Notes: generated by a model from the sequence alone, not told the origin. A stretch of DNA of 64,000 nucleotides from Geomicrobium halophilum (GCF_014207655.1 NZ_JACHHJ010000005.1:96511-160510); one strand, 5' to 3'; numbered from the stretch's first letter, positions 17,068 to 26,483 are shown. Numbers and translations: made by a program.

Positions 17068-17321
17068 TTTACTCAGCAGCTTAATGATTAACTTGACATT
17101 TATTATATATACTATATTATCTTGTGTAAACCCTTACAGGGATAAAGTAGAGTAAATCACTGAAATAATAGAAAAAGAGAAGAGTCGGGACATGCATTAA
17201 TAATTCATTATGATAAGGGGTTCTAGGCTATCGTGATTTTCATATAAATAAATCAATCACTGGGCCAGTGTAACGGCAGGGTTTATGGTTTTATAAATGT
17301 AGATTTATGAAGGGGGTTGAA
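17068..17321 (+). promoter_or_regulatory. Promoter and long leader of the DAACS transporter
   Basis: TTGACA at 17093-17098 and TATTAT at 17115-17120 (16-bp spacer) form a plausible SigA promoter in an AT-rich tract. About 200 nt of untranslated leader would follow. I recognise no riboswitch in it. Confidence 0.4.
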
Positions 17322-18470
17322 ATGAAACTAATATTAAAATTATTAATGGGTATTATTGCTGGTATTGTAATTGGATTATTTGTAAATGAAACGGCTATGG
17401 GATATATTATGTCGTTTCAAATGATTTTTGGGCAGGTTCTTAGTTATATCGTTCCTTTCATCATCTTATTTTTTATCACGAGCGGTGTGAGCCGTATGGG
17501 AAAAGATTCCGGGAAGCTGCTCGGTTTAACCGCCGGGATTGCATACGGGTCTACGATCGTAGCAGGTGTCCTAGCTTTCATTATAGCGTCACTGATCATT
17601 CCGGTGTTCATTGACGGGTCCGCACCTGCGATCGATGAAGGCAATGGTTTCTCCCCGATTTTTGAGTTAGAAATCGATCCGGCGATGGCGATCATTACAG
17701 CTCTTATAACAGCATTTATCTTTGGGATCGGGATTGCAAGAATGAATACGCCGACATTAAAATCCTTCTTTGATGAAGGAAAAATAATTATTGAAAAATT
17801 CATTTGGGTTGTGATTATACCGATTTTGCCGTTTTATATCGCGAGTATCTTTGTAGAATTATCAGCTGAGGGTACCGTTTGGGAGACGCTAGCTTCTTTT
17901 GGCCTCGTGTTGCTCTTGGCGTTAGCCACCCATTGGCTCTACCTGATCGGTGCCTACTCGATTGCGGGCGGCCTTACTGGACGAAACCCTTTTAGCTTGT
18001 TAAAAACGATGTTGCCTGCTTATTTTACGGGTATAGGCACGATGTCGAGTGCTGCAACGATTCCGGTTACTACCGAGCAAACAAAGAAAAATAACGTTGA
18101 TCCTGCCATGGCAGACTCAATCGTACCCTTAGGTGCGAATATTCATCTCGCTGGTAGTACGATCACGATCACGATGGCCTCCATGACAGTGATGATGCTA
18201 TTTGGAGGGTTAGACTCACCCACTTTCGGAGCCATCTTCCCATTTATACTGGGCCTTGGGGTAATTATGATCGCAGCCCCTGGTGTACCAGGAGGAGCTA
18301 TAATTGCAGCATCCGGGCTCTTAACCTCGATGCTAGGCTTTAATGAAGCGGCTATTGGTCTAATGATCGCGCTGTATATGGCTCAAGATAGCTTGGGCAC
18401 CGGCTGTAACGTTACCGGCGATGGAGCGATTGCACTCTCTGTGAACCATTTTATTTCCAAGAATAAGTAA
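17322..18470 (+). CDS. Dicarboxylate/amino acid:cation symporter (DAACS family)
   Basis: A 382-residue transporter with about eight helices plus re-entrant loops. Landmarks of the GltP/DctA family are IVPFIILFFITSGVSRMG near the N-terminus, TGIGTMSSAATIPVT (serine-rich hairpin HP1), GANIHLAGSTITIT (TM7 motif, usually with NMDGT) and QDSLGTGCNVTGDGA (TM8, substrate site). It imports acidic amino acids or C4-dicarboxylates with Na+ or H+; the exact substrate is unclear. GGGGG lies 7 nt before ATG 17322; an upstream in-frame ATG at 17307 has no ribosome site. Confidence 0.85.
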   Translation: MKLILKLLMGIIAGIVIGLFVNETAMGYIMSFQMIFGQVLSYIVPFIILFFITSGVSRMGKDSGKLLGLTAGIAYGSTIVAGVLAFIIASLIIPVFIDGSAPAIDEGNGFSPIFELEIDPAMAIITALITAFIFGIGIARMNTPTLKSFFDEGKIIIEKFIWVVIIPILPFYIASIFVELSAEGTVWETLASFGLVLLLALATHWLYLIGAYSIAGGLTGRNPFSLLKTMLPAYFTGIGTMSSAATIPVTTEQTKKNNVDPAMADSIVPLGANIHLAGSTITITMASMTVMMLFGGLDSPTFGAIFPFILGLGVIMIAAPGVPGGAIIAASGLLTSMLGFNEAAIGLMIALYMAQDSLGTGCNVTGDGAIALSVNHFISKNK

Positions 18471-18477
18471 AGATAAG

Positions 18478-18514
18478 GCAAAAATGTGTAACCTAGGGAG
18501 TTGCACATTTTTGC
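18478..18514 (+). terminator. Terminator of the DAACS gene
   Basis: GCAAAAATGTG (18478-18488) pairs with CACATTTTTGC (18504-18514). The U-rich part lies inside the stem. Confidence 0.6.
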
Positions 18515-18574
18515 TTAGGTGTGTCCGGCATGTGCACAACCTTTAGGTTAGAATCCTCGTCTTCTTGCCAAGCT

Positions 18575-18697
18575 TGGGATGAATGGACGAGCAAGGAACG
18601 AGCGCTTGTTCAAGAGCTCACCGGCTACCATTCGAAACTTGCCCTATGCTATGCGTGGAAATAAGCGTTCATTGACTGGTATGATTCTAAGTCTTGA
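18575..18697 (+). pseudogene. Fragment of an ISL3-like transposase
   Basis: A readable stretch begins WDEWTSKERALVQELTGYHS and continues through LALCYAWK, an in-frame TAA at 18662-18664, then AFIDWYDS. This resembles the C-terminal helical part of ISL3-type transposases. No upstream catalytic part or element ends are visible. The family assignment is tentative. Confidence 0.4.
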
Positions 18698-18925
18698 TGA
18701 CAAAAAAGCCACATAGACGCTTCAAGAATAGTACAAACAAGGGCATACGATCCAGGGGTACATGAGTCAACCATAGATTTTGGTTTTGCGCCAAAAAGTT
18801 GCCGATTTCAGAAAGAATAAAGAATTTATGGGGGTCTATAAGCTTGGTAAGGAATACCCCTACCAGCCGTTTCGTACGATAGAAACACAGAATCTCGAAC
18901 TGTAGTATCAAAACCGGAGAGCAAT
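18698..18925. other. Non-coding stretch
   Basis: I see no supported gene, repeat or terminator here, only scattered stops between the transposase fragment and the convergent GerAB-like gene. Confidence 0.4.
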
Positions 18926-20005
18926 TCACCCGCTGGAGTCTATTGGTTTACGGGACCTCCTTTTGGTGATGATCGATTGGAGTAGAAATAAGAGGGGGAG
19001 GTAGACGAAAAGCGTATAAAAAGTCAAGCTGGTTGTAAAGGATGTGAGGTTCTCAATTTCTAAACGAGTTGTAAAGAAGAAAGCGCTACCGAAAATCAGA
19101 AGCGAGAGCCCCCGTACCGCATGGCGTTGGGAAATGCGTATCGTCTGTTTGGCGACACGACTCGCTGCCCATAACCCTAGGGCCATATTTGGCAATAAAG
19201 TAAGGATCCAGAGGGAGATCCCAAAGTATTCCATATCCCATAAGTATAGCATCGGCCATATAATCGTGACCAGATGATGTTCATGCAAATAGAGCACGGG
19301 AATGATGAAGCAGAACAGATACAGGATCATACTGAAGGTCACCCCTAACTGTGCCCATTTATGTGATCGTGGAGCTTCTTTCATAAAGGGATAAGCCATT
19401 AACAAGACTTCAAAACCTAAGAATCCATACGTCATGTCCGGTGTGACTGACCAGAGATCCCTCACGGGATGATTCCCGATCGGAAACAAACTGCCCCATT
19501 GCATTTGTCCATAGGGCCAATCGAGGAAAAAAAAGAACGGAGGAGTCACAAGGACCCCTAGCGCGCTGATCCCTACGATCGTTCGAAAACCTGCCGTCGT
19601 AAACAGGTAGGTCAAGAATAGGAGCACGAAGAAAAAGACCCCGGAAGCGACTTCCGGAAAGAGCCATGTGCGAAGGAGTTCCGCATAGGGAGCAAGGTTA
19701 ACCAGTACGTACAGACTGTAATAAAAGATCCAATATAGGCTTAGAAAGCTTCCTAGCCTCTCCCCGAAAACCTGCGTGTGAACATCAACAATGGTATGAT
19801 GCTGATTTAGCATCTTGTACATGATACCGATCACGACATGAACCATCAATGCCGCGATTATGATTACCATCCAGCCATCGTGACCGGCGAAGGAGACAAG
19901 CCTGCGTTGAAAGGAAAAAATAGCTAACCCAATGGTTGTGACCGCCACGATAAAAAACGCGAAAAAGGGTGAGAGTTGTCTTGTCCTCATCCAGTCTGCT
20001 CGCAT
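18926..20005 (-). CDS. GerAB/ArcD/ProY-family spore germination permease
   Basis: A 359-residue membrane protein with ten predicted helices. It matches the GerAB subunit of Ger receptors: an N-terminal QLSPFFAFFIVAVTTIG, the HTIVDVHTQVFGERLG segment after TM2, and GFLGFEVLLMAYPFM. GerAB subunits form the germinant-binding channel in the spore inner membrane. The ATG at 20005 lies 7 nt after AAGGAG. No gerAA or gerAC gene is adjacent, so it is an orphan subunit that may pair with others encoded elsewhere. Downstream is only degenerate sequence. Confidence 0.82.
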   Translation of the reverse strand: MRADWMRTRQLSPFFAFFIVAVTTIGLAIFSFQRRLVSFAGHDGWMVIIIAALMVHVVIGIMYKMLNQHHTIVDVHTQVFGERLGSFLSLYWIFYYSLYVLVNLAPYAELLRTWLFPEVASGVFFFVLLFLTYLFTTAGFRTIVGISALGVLVTPPFFFFLDWPYGQMQWGSLFPIGNHPVRDLWSVTPDMTYGFLGFEVLLMAYPFMKEAPRSHKWAQLGVTFSMILYLFCFIIPVLYLHEHHLVTIIWPMLYLWDMEYFGISLWILTLLPNMALGLWAASRVAKQTIRISQRHAVRGLSLLIFGSAFFFTTRLEIENLTSFTTSLTFYTLFVYLPLLFLLQSIITKRRSRKPIDSSG

Positions 20006-20464
20006 AGCCATACTCCTTAATCCCCTCGATATCTTGGTATCCAATCGCCGTCTTTTGTGAAACATCGGGCGTTTTGAAACGGAAAATTTGGCATCGTCTC
20101 TACATCCGTAGATTCTCGTTTAGGTTTTGCCTATGGGCGTTTCTTATTCATCATCCATAGACTTTTTTGAATAAGTTAGATGGAGAGGTGTAGTGGAGGT
20201 AATAAGAAATGTTCAAATCACAGAGAAAAATATATTCGTTCGATATTAGATGCTTTAAAAAAGGATGATACGGAAACGTTCAGAACCATGTTTTTATTTT
20301 TCAAAACATGGTATTCCTAGTGAATTCGAAAAATTACTCTGTTTTGTATATTTTCAATATGCACAAAAAAGTAATCTATATCTGTATGTTTTCTAGCTGT
20401 GGTAAAACCGTCTCATGCCGAAAGGAGTTCTTTCTATTCTTAAGGCCTCGTTGATGTACTTGAA
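20006..20464. other. Intergenic region with decayed coding traces
   Basis: There is a ribosome-site-like GGAGG at ~20197 followed by ATG 20210, but the frame closes after about 20 codons. Short peptide stretches appear in shifting frames (for example EKYIRSILDALKKDDTETF), suggesting a small degenerate gene of unknown family. Nothing firm can be called. Confidence 0.25.
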
Positions 20465-20492
20465 AAGCTCCTCAATATCGCTTGAGGAGCTT
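20465..20492 (-). terminator. Terminator of the gamma-glutamyltransferase gene
   Basis: AAGCTCCTCA (20465-20474) pairs perfectly with TGAGGAGCTT (20483-20492). On the minus strand it is followed by TTTTC. Confidence 0.7.
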
Positions 20493-20525
20493 CCTTCTTA
20501 TACCCATCGGGTTAGCCTTCTTAAC

Positions 20526-22130
20526 TTAATACGCGGTTACCATTCCATCTGTTCTCGATTCCGAGCCGCCTGTTAGGGTTCCTGTTTCCGGGTCTCTCCA
20601 AATGATTTGTCCTCTTCCGAAATTTCCGATTGAATTTGTCGTTATTTCGATATTATGACCCTTGATTTCAAGTGCATGCGCAAGATGCGAAGGAAAAGTT
20701 TTTTCAAGTAAGATTGTCTTGTCTTCCATCCATCTCCACCTCGGCGCATCCAAAGCAGCTTGTGGATTTAAGTTGAAGTCAATCGTATTCATGATCATTT
20801 GCATATGTCCTTGCGGTTGCATCATGCCGCCCATTACACCGAAAGGTCCGATTGCTTGATTGTTTTTCGTTAGAAAGCCTGGAATGATCGTATGATACGT
20901 TTTCTTTCCGGGCTGCAGGGCGTTCGCGTGAGAAGGATCAAGGGAGAAATCATGACCACGGTTGTGAAGGCTGATGCCTGTTTCAGGTACAACCAGACCA
21001 GAGCCAAATCCCATGTAGTTACTTTGAATAAAGGAGACCATATTGCCGTCATTATCCGCCGTTGCGAGATAAACGGTACCTCCCATTTTCGGATTGCCGG
21101 CCTCTGGTGTTAAAGCTGAGTCACCAATGAGATTACGGCGTTCTCCCATATACGAATCTGATAATAATTGTTCGACAGAGACATCCATATATCTTCGGTC
21201 GGTCACATAAGTCATCGCGTCTGCGAAACTTAGCTTGATCGCTTCCATCTGTTTATGATGCGTCTCGACTGTGTCCCTTTCGTTCAATTGAAAGCCGTTT
21301 AACATTTTTAACGCTTGTAACCCAACAATGCCATGTCCGTTAGGAGGAATCTGCCAAACGTTATAGCCTCGATAATCGACGCTAATCGGTTCCACCCATT
21401 CCGGTTTGTAAGCCGCTAAGTCATCACTTGTTAAAAATGCATCATATTGACGAGCGAACTGGTCGATTTTATCAGCTAATTCCCCGCGGTAGAAAGACTC
21501 TGCGTTCGTATTAGCAATGTCACGAAGTGTTCTGGCCTGATCTGGAGAACGGAAAATCTCCCCGGCTTTTGGCGCTCGCCCGCATGAAGCAAACATATCA
21601 AACCAGCTTCTAAACTCTTCGCCTTCCAACGCGCTAAATGTACCATAAGCATCACTCCATAAATGAGCGATAACTGGAGAAACGGGGAAGCCATGTTCTG
21701 CATAATGAATAGCCGGTTCGAGAACTTCCGTTAAAGGCAGTTTTCCAAATTCCTTGCTAAGCTCTGCCCAACCAGCAGGCTGACCGGGTACGGTAACTGG
21801 AATCCAACCTCTCTCCGGAATTTCATCGTACCCCGCATCTTGCAATGCATCGATGGACAGTGATCTTGGTGCAGGTCCGCTTGCGTTTAAGCCATGCAAC
21901 TTACCCTTTGTCCATACAAGTGCGAAAGCATCGCCGCCAATACCATTCCCGGTTGGCTCCACGACGGTGAGACATGCTGCAGTCGCAATCGCCGCATCAA
22001 TGGCATTGCCACCTTTTTTCAAAATATCTAGCCCAGCTTGCGAAGCCAAAGGCTGTGATGTTGCGACCATTCCTTTTTCAGCATACACCGGTTTTCGAGA
22101 CAGTGGATATGGTTGATATAGAGGGTCCAA
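20526..22130 (-). CDS. Gamma-glutamyltransferase family protein (YwrD-like)
   Basis: A 534-residue Ntn hydrolase of the GGT family. The autoprocessing Thr is in KMGGTVYLATADNDGNM (about residue 352), dividing a large and a small subunit. Substrate-site features GNGIGGDAF and PNGHGIVGLQAL are present. There is no signal peptide, so it should be cytoplasmic, as in B. subtilis YwrD rather than secreted Ggt. Its substrate is unclear (gamma-glutamyl compounds or cephalosporin-like acyls). I prefer the TTG at 22130, 6-7 nt after AAGGAGAG; an ATG at 22148 would put that site inside the gene. Confidence 0.85.
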   Translation of the reverse strand: MDPLYQPYPLSRKPVYAEKGMVATSQPLASQAGLDILKKGGNAIDAAIATAACLTVVEPTGNGIGGDAFALVWTKGKLHGLNASGPAPRSLSIDALQDAGYDEIPERGWIPVTVPGQPAGWAELSKEFGKLPLTEVLEPAIHYAEHGFPVSPVIAHLWSDAYGTFSALEGEEFRSWFDMFASCGRAPKAGEIFRSPDQARTLRDIANTNAESFYRGELADKIDQFARQYDAFLTSDDLAAYKPEWVEPISVDYRGYNVWQIPPNGHGIVGLQALKMLNGFQLNERDTVETHHKQMEAIKLSFADAMTYVTDRRYMDVSVEQLLSDSYMGERRNLIGDSALTPEAGNPKMGGTVYLATADNDGNMVSFIQSNYMGFGSGLVVPETGISLHNRGHDFSLDPSHANALQPGKKTYHTIIPGFLTKNNQAIGPFGVMGGMMQPQGHMQMIMNTIDFNLNPQAALDAPRWRWMEDKTILLEKTFPSHLAHALEIKGHNIEITTNSIGNFGRGQIIWRDPETGTLTGGSESRTDGMVTAY

Positions 22131-22571
22131 TATACTCTCTCCTTCCATATTCTAGTGATGAGGAACCGCCTTAGCGATTCTCTAGTACATAAAGAAAATG
22201 TTAAGAGAGCATTCACAACATAAATAGTAAGGTCATTATGGATTAATTTCCAAAACATAAAAATCACTATCTGTCATATCAAAAGAAGCCCTTTATATTA
22301 TTCAGGAGACGAGCCCCCATTCTCTTTTTTGAATTCGCGGGTTAACAGGGTTTAAGGGATGATTTAGATTCTAAATGATTAGATTCGACAAAAAAAGTTT
22401 TATCTCATGCGGAAATGGTTATGTAACATAAGGCAGATGTATTAAGGAGGAATAGTGAGGGGAGGCTAAAGGAAGTCGTCAATAAAGCGAAGGGATTCGC
22501 ACAAAATTATTCTGTATATATATCTTTAAGGGTGGTTAATAGATCCCCTTATTTTTAGGAGGTCGATGACG
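22131..22571. other. Intergenic region upstream of the GlsB-like gene
   Basis: There is no firm gene. A frame near 22456-22557 has CsbD-like composition (LKEVVNKAKGF) behind AAGGAGG but lacks a proper start codon, so a decayed csbD-like gene is only a possibility. Confidence 0.25.
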
Positions 22572-22823
22572 ATGTTATCATTTATCTGGAGCTTGATTAT
22601 TGGTGGCCTTATTGGCTGGGCAGCTGGAGCCATAACAGGCAAAGGTGTGCCTTTTGGTATTATAGGCAATATTGTAGCAGGATTTATCGGTGCCAATCTT
22701 GGAACTTGGTTATTCGGAAATTGGGGTTGGACCCTCGGGGGCTTTGCAGTGTTCCCGGCATTGATTGGCGCGATCATTCTTGTTCTTATTGTTAGTGCTA
22801 TTACAAACGCAATGAAAAAATAA
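22572..22823 (+). CDS. GlsB/YeaQ/YmgE-family stress-response membrane protein
   Basis: An 83-residue protein with three glycine-rich helices typical of the transglycosylase-associated family: LIIGGLIGWAAGAITGKGVPFGIIGNIVAGFIGANLG. Proteins of this family appear under general stress and have no known enzymatic role. AGGAGG lies 9 nt before ATG 22572 and 3 nt before an alternative ATG at 22566. The gene stands alone. A SigB promoter could be expected, but I cannot show one. Confidence 0.85.
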   Translation: MLSFIWSLIIGGLIGWAAGAITGKGVPFGIIGNIVAGFIGANLGTWLFGNWGWTLGGFAVFPALIGAIILVLIVSAITNAMKK

Positions 22824-22871
22824 TCCTTAGGAAAACCGTTATTCGGTTATCGTTCACAATGGTAGGGTTTT

Positions 22872-23057
22872 TTAATTTTCCCTGCCTTTTTTGTTTGTAT
22901 TCGAGCCCGAAGAGTAGTGCAACCATTGCTCTTGCTCGGTTAAGGACGGAAAATTAAAGGGGGTATCAATAAAATCTGAACTTTCAGCCGATGTAAGCTT
23001 GTTCCGCTTATAAATATCTGTGTATGAGCCAATGCAATAAGAAACAATCGTCTTCAC
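22872..23057 (-). CDS. Hypothetical 61-residue protein
   Basis: A GTG-started frame encoding a soluble 61-residue peptide with no recognised domain. There is no strong ribosome site, and it lies back-to-back with the methionine aminopeptidase promoter. It may be spurious. The composition is ordinary and the intergenic position is favourable, so I list it with low confidence. Confidence 0.25.
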   Translation of the reverse strand: MKTIVSYCIGSYTDIYKRNKLTSAESSDFIDTPFNFPSLTEQEQWLHYSSGSNTNKKGREN

Positions 23058-23071
23058 CCGATGAGTAATTG

Positions 23072-23100
23072 TTGTTGAAGGCGGAAAAGAGGGCTACAAT
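23072..23100 (+). promoter_or_regulatory. SigA promoter of map
   Basis: TTGTTG (23072-23077) and TACAAT (23095-23100) have a 17-bp spacer, about 55 bp before the start codon. Confidence 0.65.
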
Positions 23101-23155
23101 AGATCATAAAGTAACAAATTTGAGATACCTCTATTTTTTAAAAGGAGTCTTCATA

Positions 23156-23893
23156 ATGATTGTAGAAACCGATCAAGATATTCAAGGGCTTAAAGATGCG
23201 GGGAAAGTGATGGCAGATATTCGTGATGAGTTGATGAATCAGGCGAAACCAGGTGCTACAACCATTGAGCTTGATAGGATCGCAGGCGAAATGTTCAAGG
23301 ATGCTGGAGCCATTTCCGCGCCCATCAGCACATATGGATTCCCAGGCCATACGTGCATCAGTGTAAATGAAGAAGTTGCTCATGGCATCCCCGGGAAGCG
23401 TGAGATTCAAGAAGGGGATTTAGTGAACATTGATGTTTCTGGGGCCTATAACGATTATTGGGTGGACACTGGTCAATCTTTTGTCGTTGGTAAAGGCGAT
23501 CCATTACTTACAAAGTTAGTGAAGGCAACGGAAACGACGTTCAATGCAGGTCTTGCAAAATTCAAAGCAGGCGCGAAAGTAAGCGGCGTCGGACGGGCTG
23601 TTCACAAAACAGCTAGGGAAGAGGGGTTTAGAGTGATCAAAAATCTAACTGGGCATGGTGTTGGTTCTTCCCTCCGAGATGCTCCGGATCATATTTATAA
23701 TTACTTTAACCCATGGGATCGAACGCTTTTGGAAGATGGTATGGTGATTGCGTTTGAACCGTTCGTCTCCACAAAAGCGGAAGAAATCTACGAAAAAGAT
23801 GACGGCTGGACGTTAACGACAAAGGATAGCTATGTTGCTCAAATCGAACATACAATTATCGTTACAAAAGATGAACCAATCATTGTGACGTGA
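23156..23893 (+). CDS. map: Type I methionine aminopeptidase
   Basis: A 245-residue cytosolic metallopeptidase that removes initiator Met. The five metal ligands are visible: Asp in VNIDVSGAYNDYWVDTG (two Asp), His in LTGHGVGSS, Glu in VIAFEPF and Glu in QIEHTIIV. The substrate-site His lies in EVAHGIPG. ATG 23156 follows AAAGGAG; longer in-frame starts at 23069 would overlap the promoter. It stands outside the ribosomal-protein operon, so it is probably a second map-type gene, as B. subtilis has (mapA and YflG). Confidence 0.92.
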   Translation: MIVETDQDIQGLKDAGKVMADIRDELMNQAKPGATTIELDRIAGEMFKDAGAISAPISTYGFPGHTCISVNEEVAHGIPGKREIQEGDLVNIDVSGAYNDYWVDTGQSFVVGKGDPLLTKLVKATETTFNAGLAKFKAGAKVSGVGRAVHKTAREEGFRVIKNLTGHGVGSSLRDAPDHIYNYFNPWDRTLLEDGMVIAFEPFVSTKAEEIYEKDDGWTLTTKDSYVAQIEHTIIVTKDEPIIVT

Positions 23894-23976
23894 TTTTAAA
23901 GTGAAGGGCTGAAGCCACGAAGAAAAGTCCAAATTCGCTAGTAAAAACCCATCAGAGAATCGGGGGTATGAGAAAG

Positions 23977-24495
23977 ATGCCACACGAAAAAATCGATGTG
24001 ATTCAGGAAGATATAACAAAACTGGAAGTAGACGCCATTGTAAATGCCGCTAACAAAAAGCTGCTCGGCGGTGGGGGTGTGGATGGAGCTATCCATCGAG
24101 CTGGAGGCAAAGAGATTCTTGAAGAGTGTAAAGAAATTGGAGGTTGTGAAACGGGTGAAGCCGTGATTACAACTGCGGGAAAGATGCCTGCAAGGCGTGT
24201 CATCCATACGGTCGGACCGGTATGGAATGGAGGAGACAATAACGAAGATCGACTGCTCGAAAATTGCTATAGAAACTCGTTACAGCTTGCTAAAGAATAT
24301 GGTCTGACCACCGTGGCTTTTCCGAATATCAGTACAGGTGTTTATAGTTTTCCGAAAGAAAGGGCAGCACGGATTGCTGTTGAAACGGTGGAGCAATTTA
24401 TAAATGAGGCTGAGGAGCCCTCCATAACTAAGGTGATTTTTATCTGTTTTGATCAAGAGAACTTTGATTTGTATTCCGGTTTGCTGAATGAGTAG
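23977..24495 (+). CDS. Macro-domain protein (O-acetyl-ADP-ribose deacetylase-like)
   Basis: A 172-residue single macro domain with the ADP-ribose site: [35 protein letters not shown] and [10 protein letters not shown]. This is the YmdB/MacroD type that hydrolyses O-acetyl-ADP-ribose or mono-ADP-ribosyl groups. GGGGG lies 10 nt before ATG 23977; ATG 23968 is an alternative but sits too close to that site. It is about 80 bp after map and has its own terminator. Confidence 0.9.
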   Translation: MPHEKIDVIQEDITKLEVDAIVNAANKKLLGGGGVDGAIHRAGGKEILEECKEIGGCETGEAVITTAGKMPARRVIHTVGPVWNGGDNNEDRLLENCYRNSLQLAKEYGLTTVAFPNISTGVYSFPKERAARIAVETVEQFINEAEEPSITKVIFICFDQENFDLYSGLLNE

Positions 24496-24517
24496 ATGGA
24501 GCTATACAAACATTGAT

Positions 24518-24553
24518 GCCCGAGCACTTCGTTAGTGACCGGGCTCATTTTAA
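24518..24553 (+). terminator. Terminator after the macro-domain gene
   Basis: GCCCGAGCACT pairs with AGTGACCGGGC at 9 of 11 positions, followed by TCATTTTAATTT. Confidence 0.7.
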
Positions 24554-24773
24554 TTTCTAGTCAAAAACAGGTAAGGGCGGCCATAAGAACATGGACGATA
24601 CCAAGATAACCAACGATTCTTATTGTCCTTGGCTTTTTGCTCCGACGTTGTCTCGCTCGTCAGTTGTAAGACAAATCTGTGGAGTTCCTTCTAGGTAAGT
24701 CCACTTATTGTTTTCTTACTTTTCCCTATAGATATGAAACACTTCCCTCTAAATGCTCTCTTAAAGTGTAAAT
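24554..24773. other. Intergenic DNA upstream of the MbcS operon
   Basis: I see no gene here. It separates the macro-domain terminator from the palindrome and sigma-54 promoter. Confidence 0.4.
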
Positions 24774-24785
24774 GTGTTTAAACAC
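24774..24785 (+). promoter_or_regulatory. Candidate activator site, palindrome GTGTTTAAACAC
   Basis: A perfect 12-bp palindrome lies 50 bp upstream of the -24 element. AAGTGT and ACACTT arms flank it, extending the symmetry. It is the probable binding site of a sigma-54 activator. Confidence 0.5.
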
Positions 24786-24834
24786 TTAAACAGTTTGCAA
24801 AAGCATGTCCCCTGCTCATCTCTAGATTCATGAC

Positions 24835-24850
24835 TGGCACAGGAATTGCA
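24835..24850 (+). promoter_or_regulatory. Sigma-54 promoter of the acyl-CoA synthetase gene
   Basis: TGGCAC (24835-24840), five bases, TTGCA (24846-24850): a match to TGGCACG-N4-TTGCW with exact spacing, mismatching only at the G after TGGCAC. It lies 46 bp before the start codon. Confidence 0.85.
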
Positions 24851-24896
24851 TTTATAAATAATAGCCAAGGGACATTTTAATATAAGGGGGATGACG

Positions 24897-26483
24897 ATGG
24901 AAGTCCAAGAATTGATTGCGCCTTCACAGTACAATATTGCTCATACGGTTGAAAGGTTTGCTGATGATTCTACACGTCCGGCCATTCGTTGGCTGAGTGA
25001 AGACGGGCAGAGGCGAACGGTGTCTTACCGAGAATTGGTTGAAAAATCAAACCAATATGCTCAAATTTTACGTCGATCAGGGTTGAATAAAGGCGACAAG
25101 GTCCTGATTATTTTACCTCGTATCCCTGAAGCGTATATGACCTATCTTGCATGTCTAAAAGCAGGGTTGGTTGCAATCCCGTGTTCAGAAATGCTGAGAA
25201 AAAAAGATTTGGTTTTTCGGATGGAGCACTCTGGTGCGAGAGCAGTCGTTGCTCATCATCAAGCAACGACAGAAGTCAATGGGATTCAGGATGACTATGA
25301 AGCGCTCGATCGTAAATTTATCATCGGTCAGAAAGTAAATGGGTGGCAGTCGTTAGAAGAGATGGCAAAAGAAGAAAACAAGAATTATAGCGGAGAATTA
25401 ACATCAAGAGATGACTTAGCTTTCCTTTCTTACACATCCGGAACGACAGGGAACCCGAAAGGAGTCGCTCATACACATGGGTGGGGATATGCCCATGTCG
25501 AGACAGCAGCAAAGAATTGGCTGAATGTAGAAGAGGGCGACCTGGTTTGGGCAACGGCAGCTCCTGGCTGGCAAAAATGGATCTGGAGTCCTTTTCTCTC
25601 CACCATCACGCTCGGTGCTACGGCATTTGTTTATCACGGAAGGTTTGAGCCTGAGACGTATTTGCAACTTTTAGAAAAAGAGGGGATTGAAGTCCTATGT
25701 TGTACGCCTACGGAATATCGTTTAATGGTTAAAGTTGATCATTTCCAGAATTATCAGCTGCCGAAACTTAAAAGTGCTGTTTCCGCAGGGGAGCCGTTGA
25801 ATCGCCCTGTAATTGATGCTTTTCAACGAGCATTCAATATCAATGTTCGTGATGGCTATGGACAAACGGAGAATACATTGCTGGTAGGGACATTAGAAGG
25901 GATGGAACAAAAACCTGGATCTATGGGGGTTCCAACACCTGGAAACCAAGTAGAGATTATCGACCAAGAGGGAGCAATTTCCCCAATAGGAGAAGTCGGG
26001 GATATTGCTGTTCACAAAGATACTCCCGCCCTTTTCAAACGTTATTATCATGATCCTGAGCGGACTCTGTCGGCATATCGCGGGGATTGGTACCTAACCG
26101 GGGATCAAGCTTTCCGGGATGAAGATGGCTATTTTTGGTTTGTAGGTAGAAGCGACGACATCATTATCAGTGCAGGGTATACCATTGGTCCGTTTGAAGT
26201 AGAGGATGCCCTTGTTAAACACGAAACAGTTAAAGAATGTGCGGTTGTTGGGGTCCCCGATGAAATCAGAGGAAACATCGTCAAAGCCTATGTCGTACTT
26301 CGGGAACCGGAGTCTGTTGGCTCTACAGATGATCTCGTTAAAGAATTACAGGATCATACGAAACGATTAACCGCTCCCTATAAATATCCAAGAACAATCG
26401 AATTCATTGACGATCTTCCAAAAACCACATCAGGGAAAATACGGCGTGTGACCTTAAGGCAAGAACAATCAACGAGTGAATGA
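24897..26483 (+). CDS. mbcS: Acyl-CoA synthetase, MbcS type (isobutyryl/2-methylbutyryl-CoA synthetase)
   Basis: A 528-residue adenylate-forming enzyme. The AMP-binding P-loop is YTSGTTGNPKG (about residues 180-190). DGYGQTEN (A5), YLTGDQAFRDEDGYFWFVGRSDDII (A7-A8) and the C-terminal catalytic Lys in KTTSGKIRR (A10) are intact. The length and sequence resemble B. subtilis YtcI/MbcS, which activates branched short-chain acids. AAGGGGG lies 6 nt before ATG 24897 (ATG 24891 abuts it). It supplies the acyl-CoA for the dehydrogenase and later genes of the island, under a sigma-54-type promoter. Confidence 0.85.
   Translation: MEVQELIAPSQYNIAHTVERFADDSTRPAIRWLSEDGQRRTVSYRELVEKSNQYAQILRRSGLNKGDKVLIILPRIPEAYMTYLACLKAGLVAIPCSEMLRKKDLVFRMEHSGARAVVAHHQATTEVNGIQDDYEALDRKFIIGQKVNGWQSLEEMAKEENKNYSGELTSRDDLAFLSYTSGTTGNPKGVAHTHGWGYAHVETAAKNWLNVEEGDLVWATAAPGWQKWIWSPFLSTITLGATAFVYHGRFEPETYLQLLEKEGIEVLCCTPTEYRLMVKVDHFQNYQLPKLKSAVSAGEPLNRPVIDAFQRAFNINVRDGYGQTENTLLVGTLEGMEQKPGSMGVPTPGNQVEIIDQEGAISPIGEVGDIAVHKDTPALFKRYYHDPERTLSAYRGDWYLTGDQAFRDEDGYFWFVGRSDDIIISAGYTIGPFEVEDALVKHETVKECAVVGVPDEIRGNIVKAYVVLREPESVGSTDDLVKELQDHTKRLTAPYKYPRTIEFIDDLPKTTSGKIRRVTLRQEQSTSE

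Noticed and set aside
17068-17321. Riboswitch in the long leader of the DAACS gene
   Set aside because: No conserved core of any class I know can be seen; the long hairpin at 17009 lies before the likely promoter.
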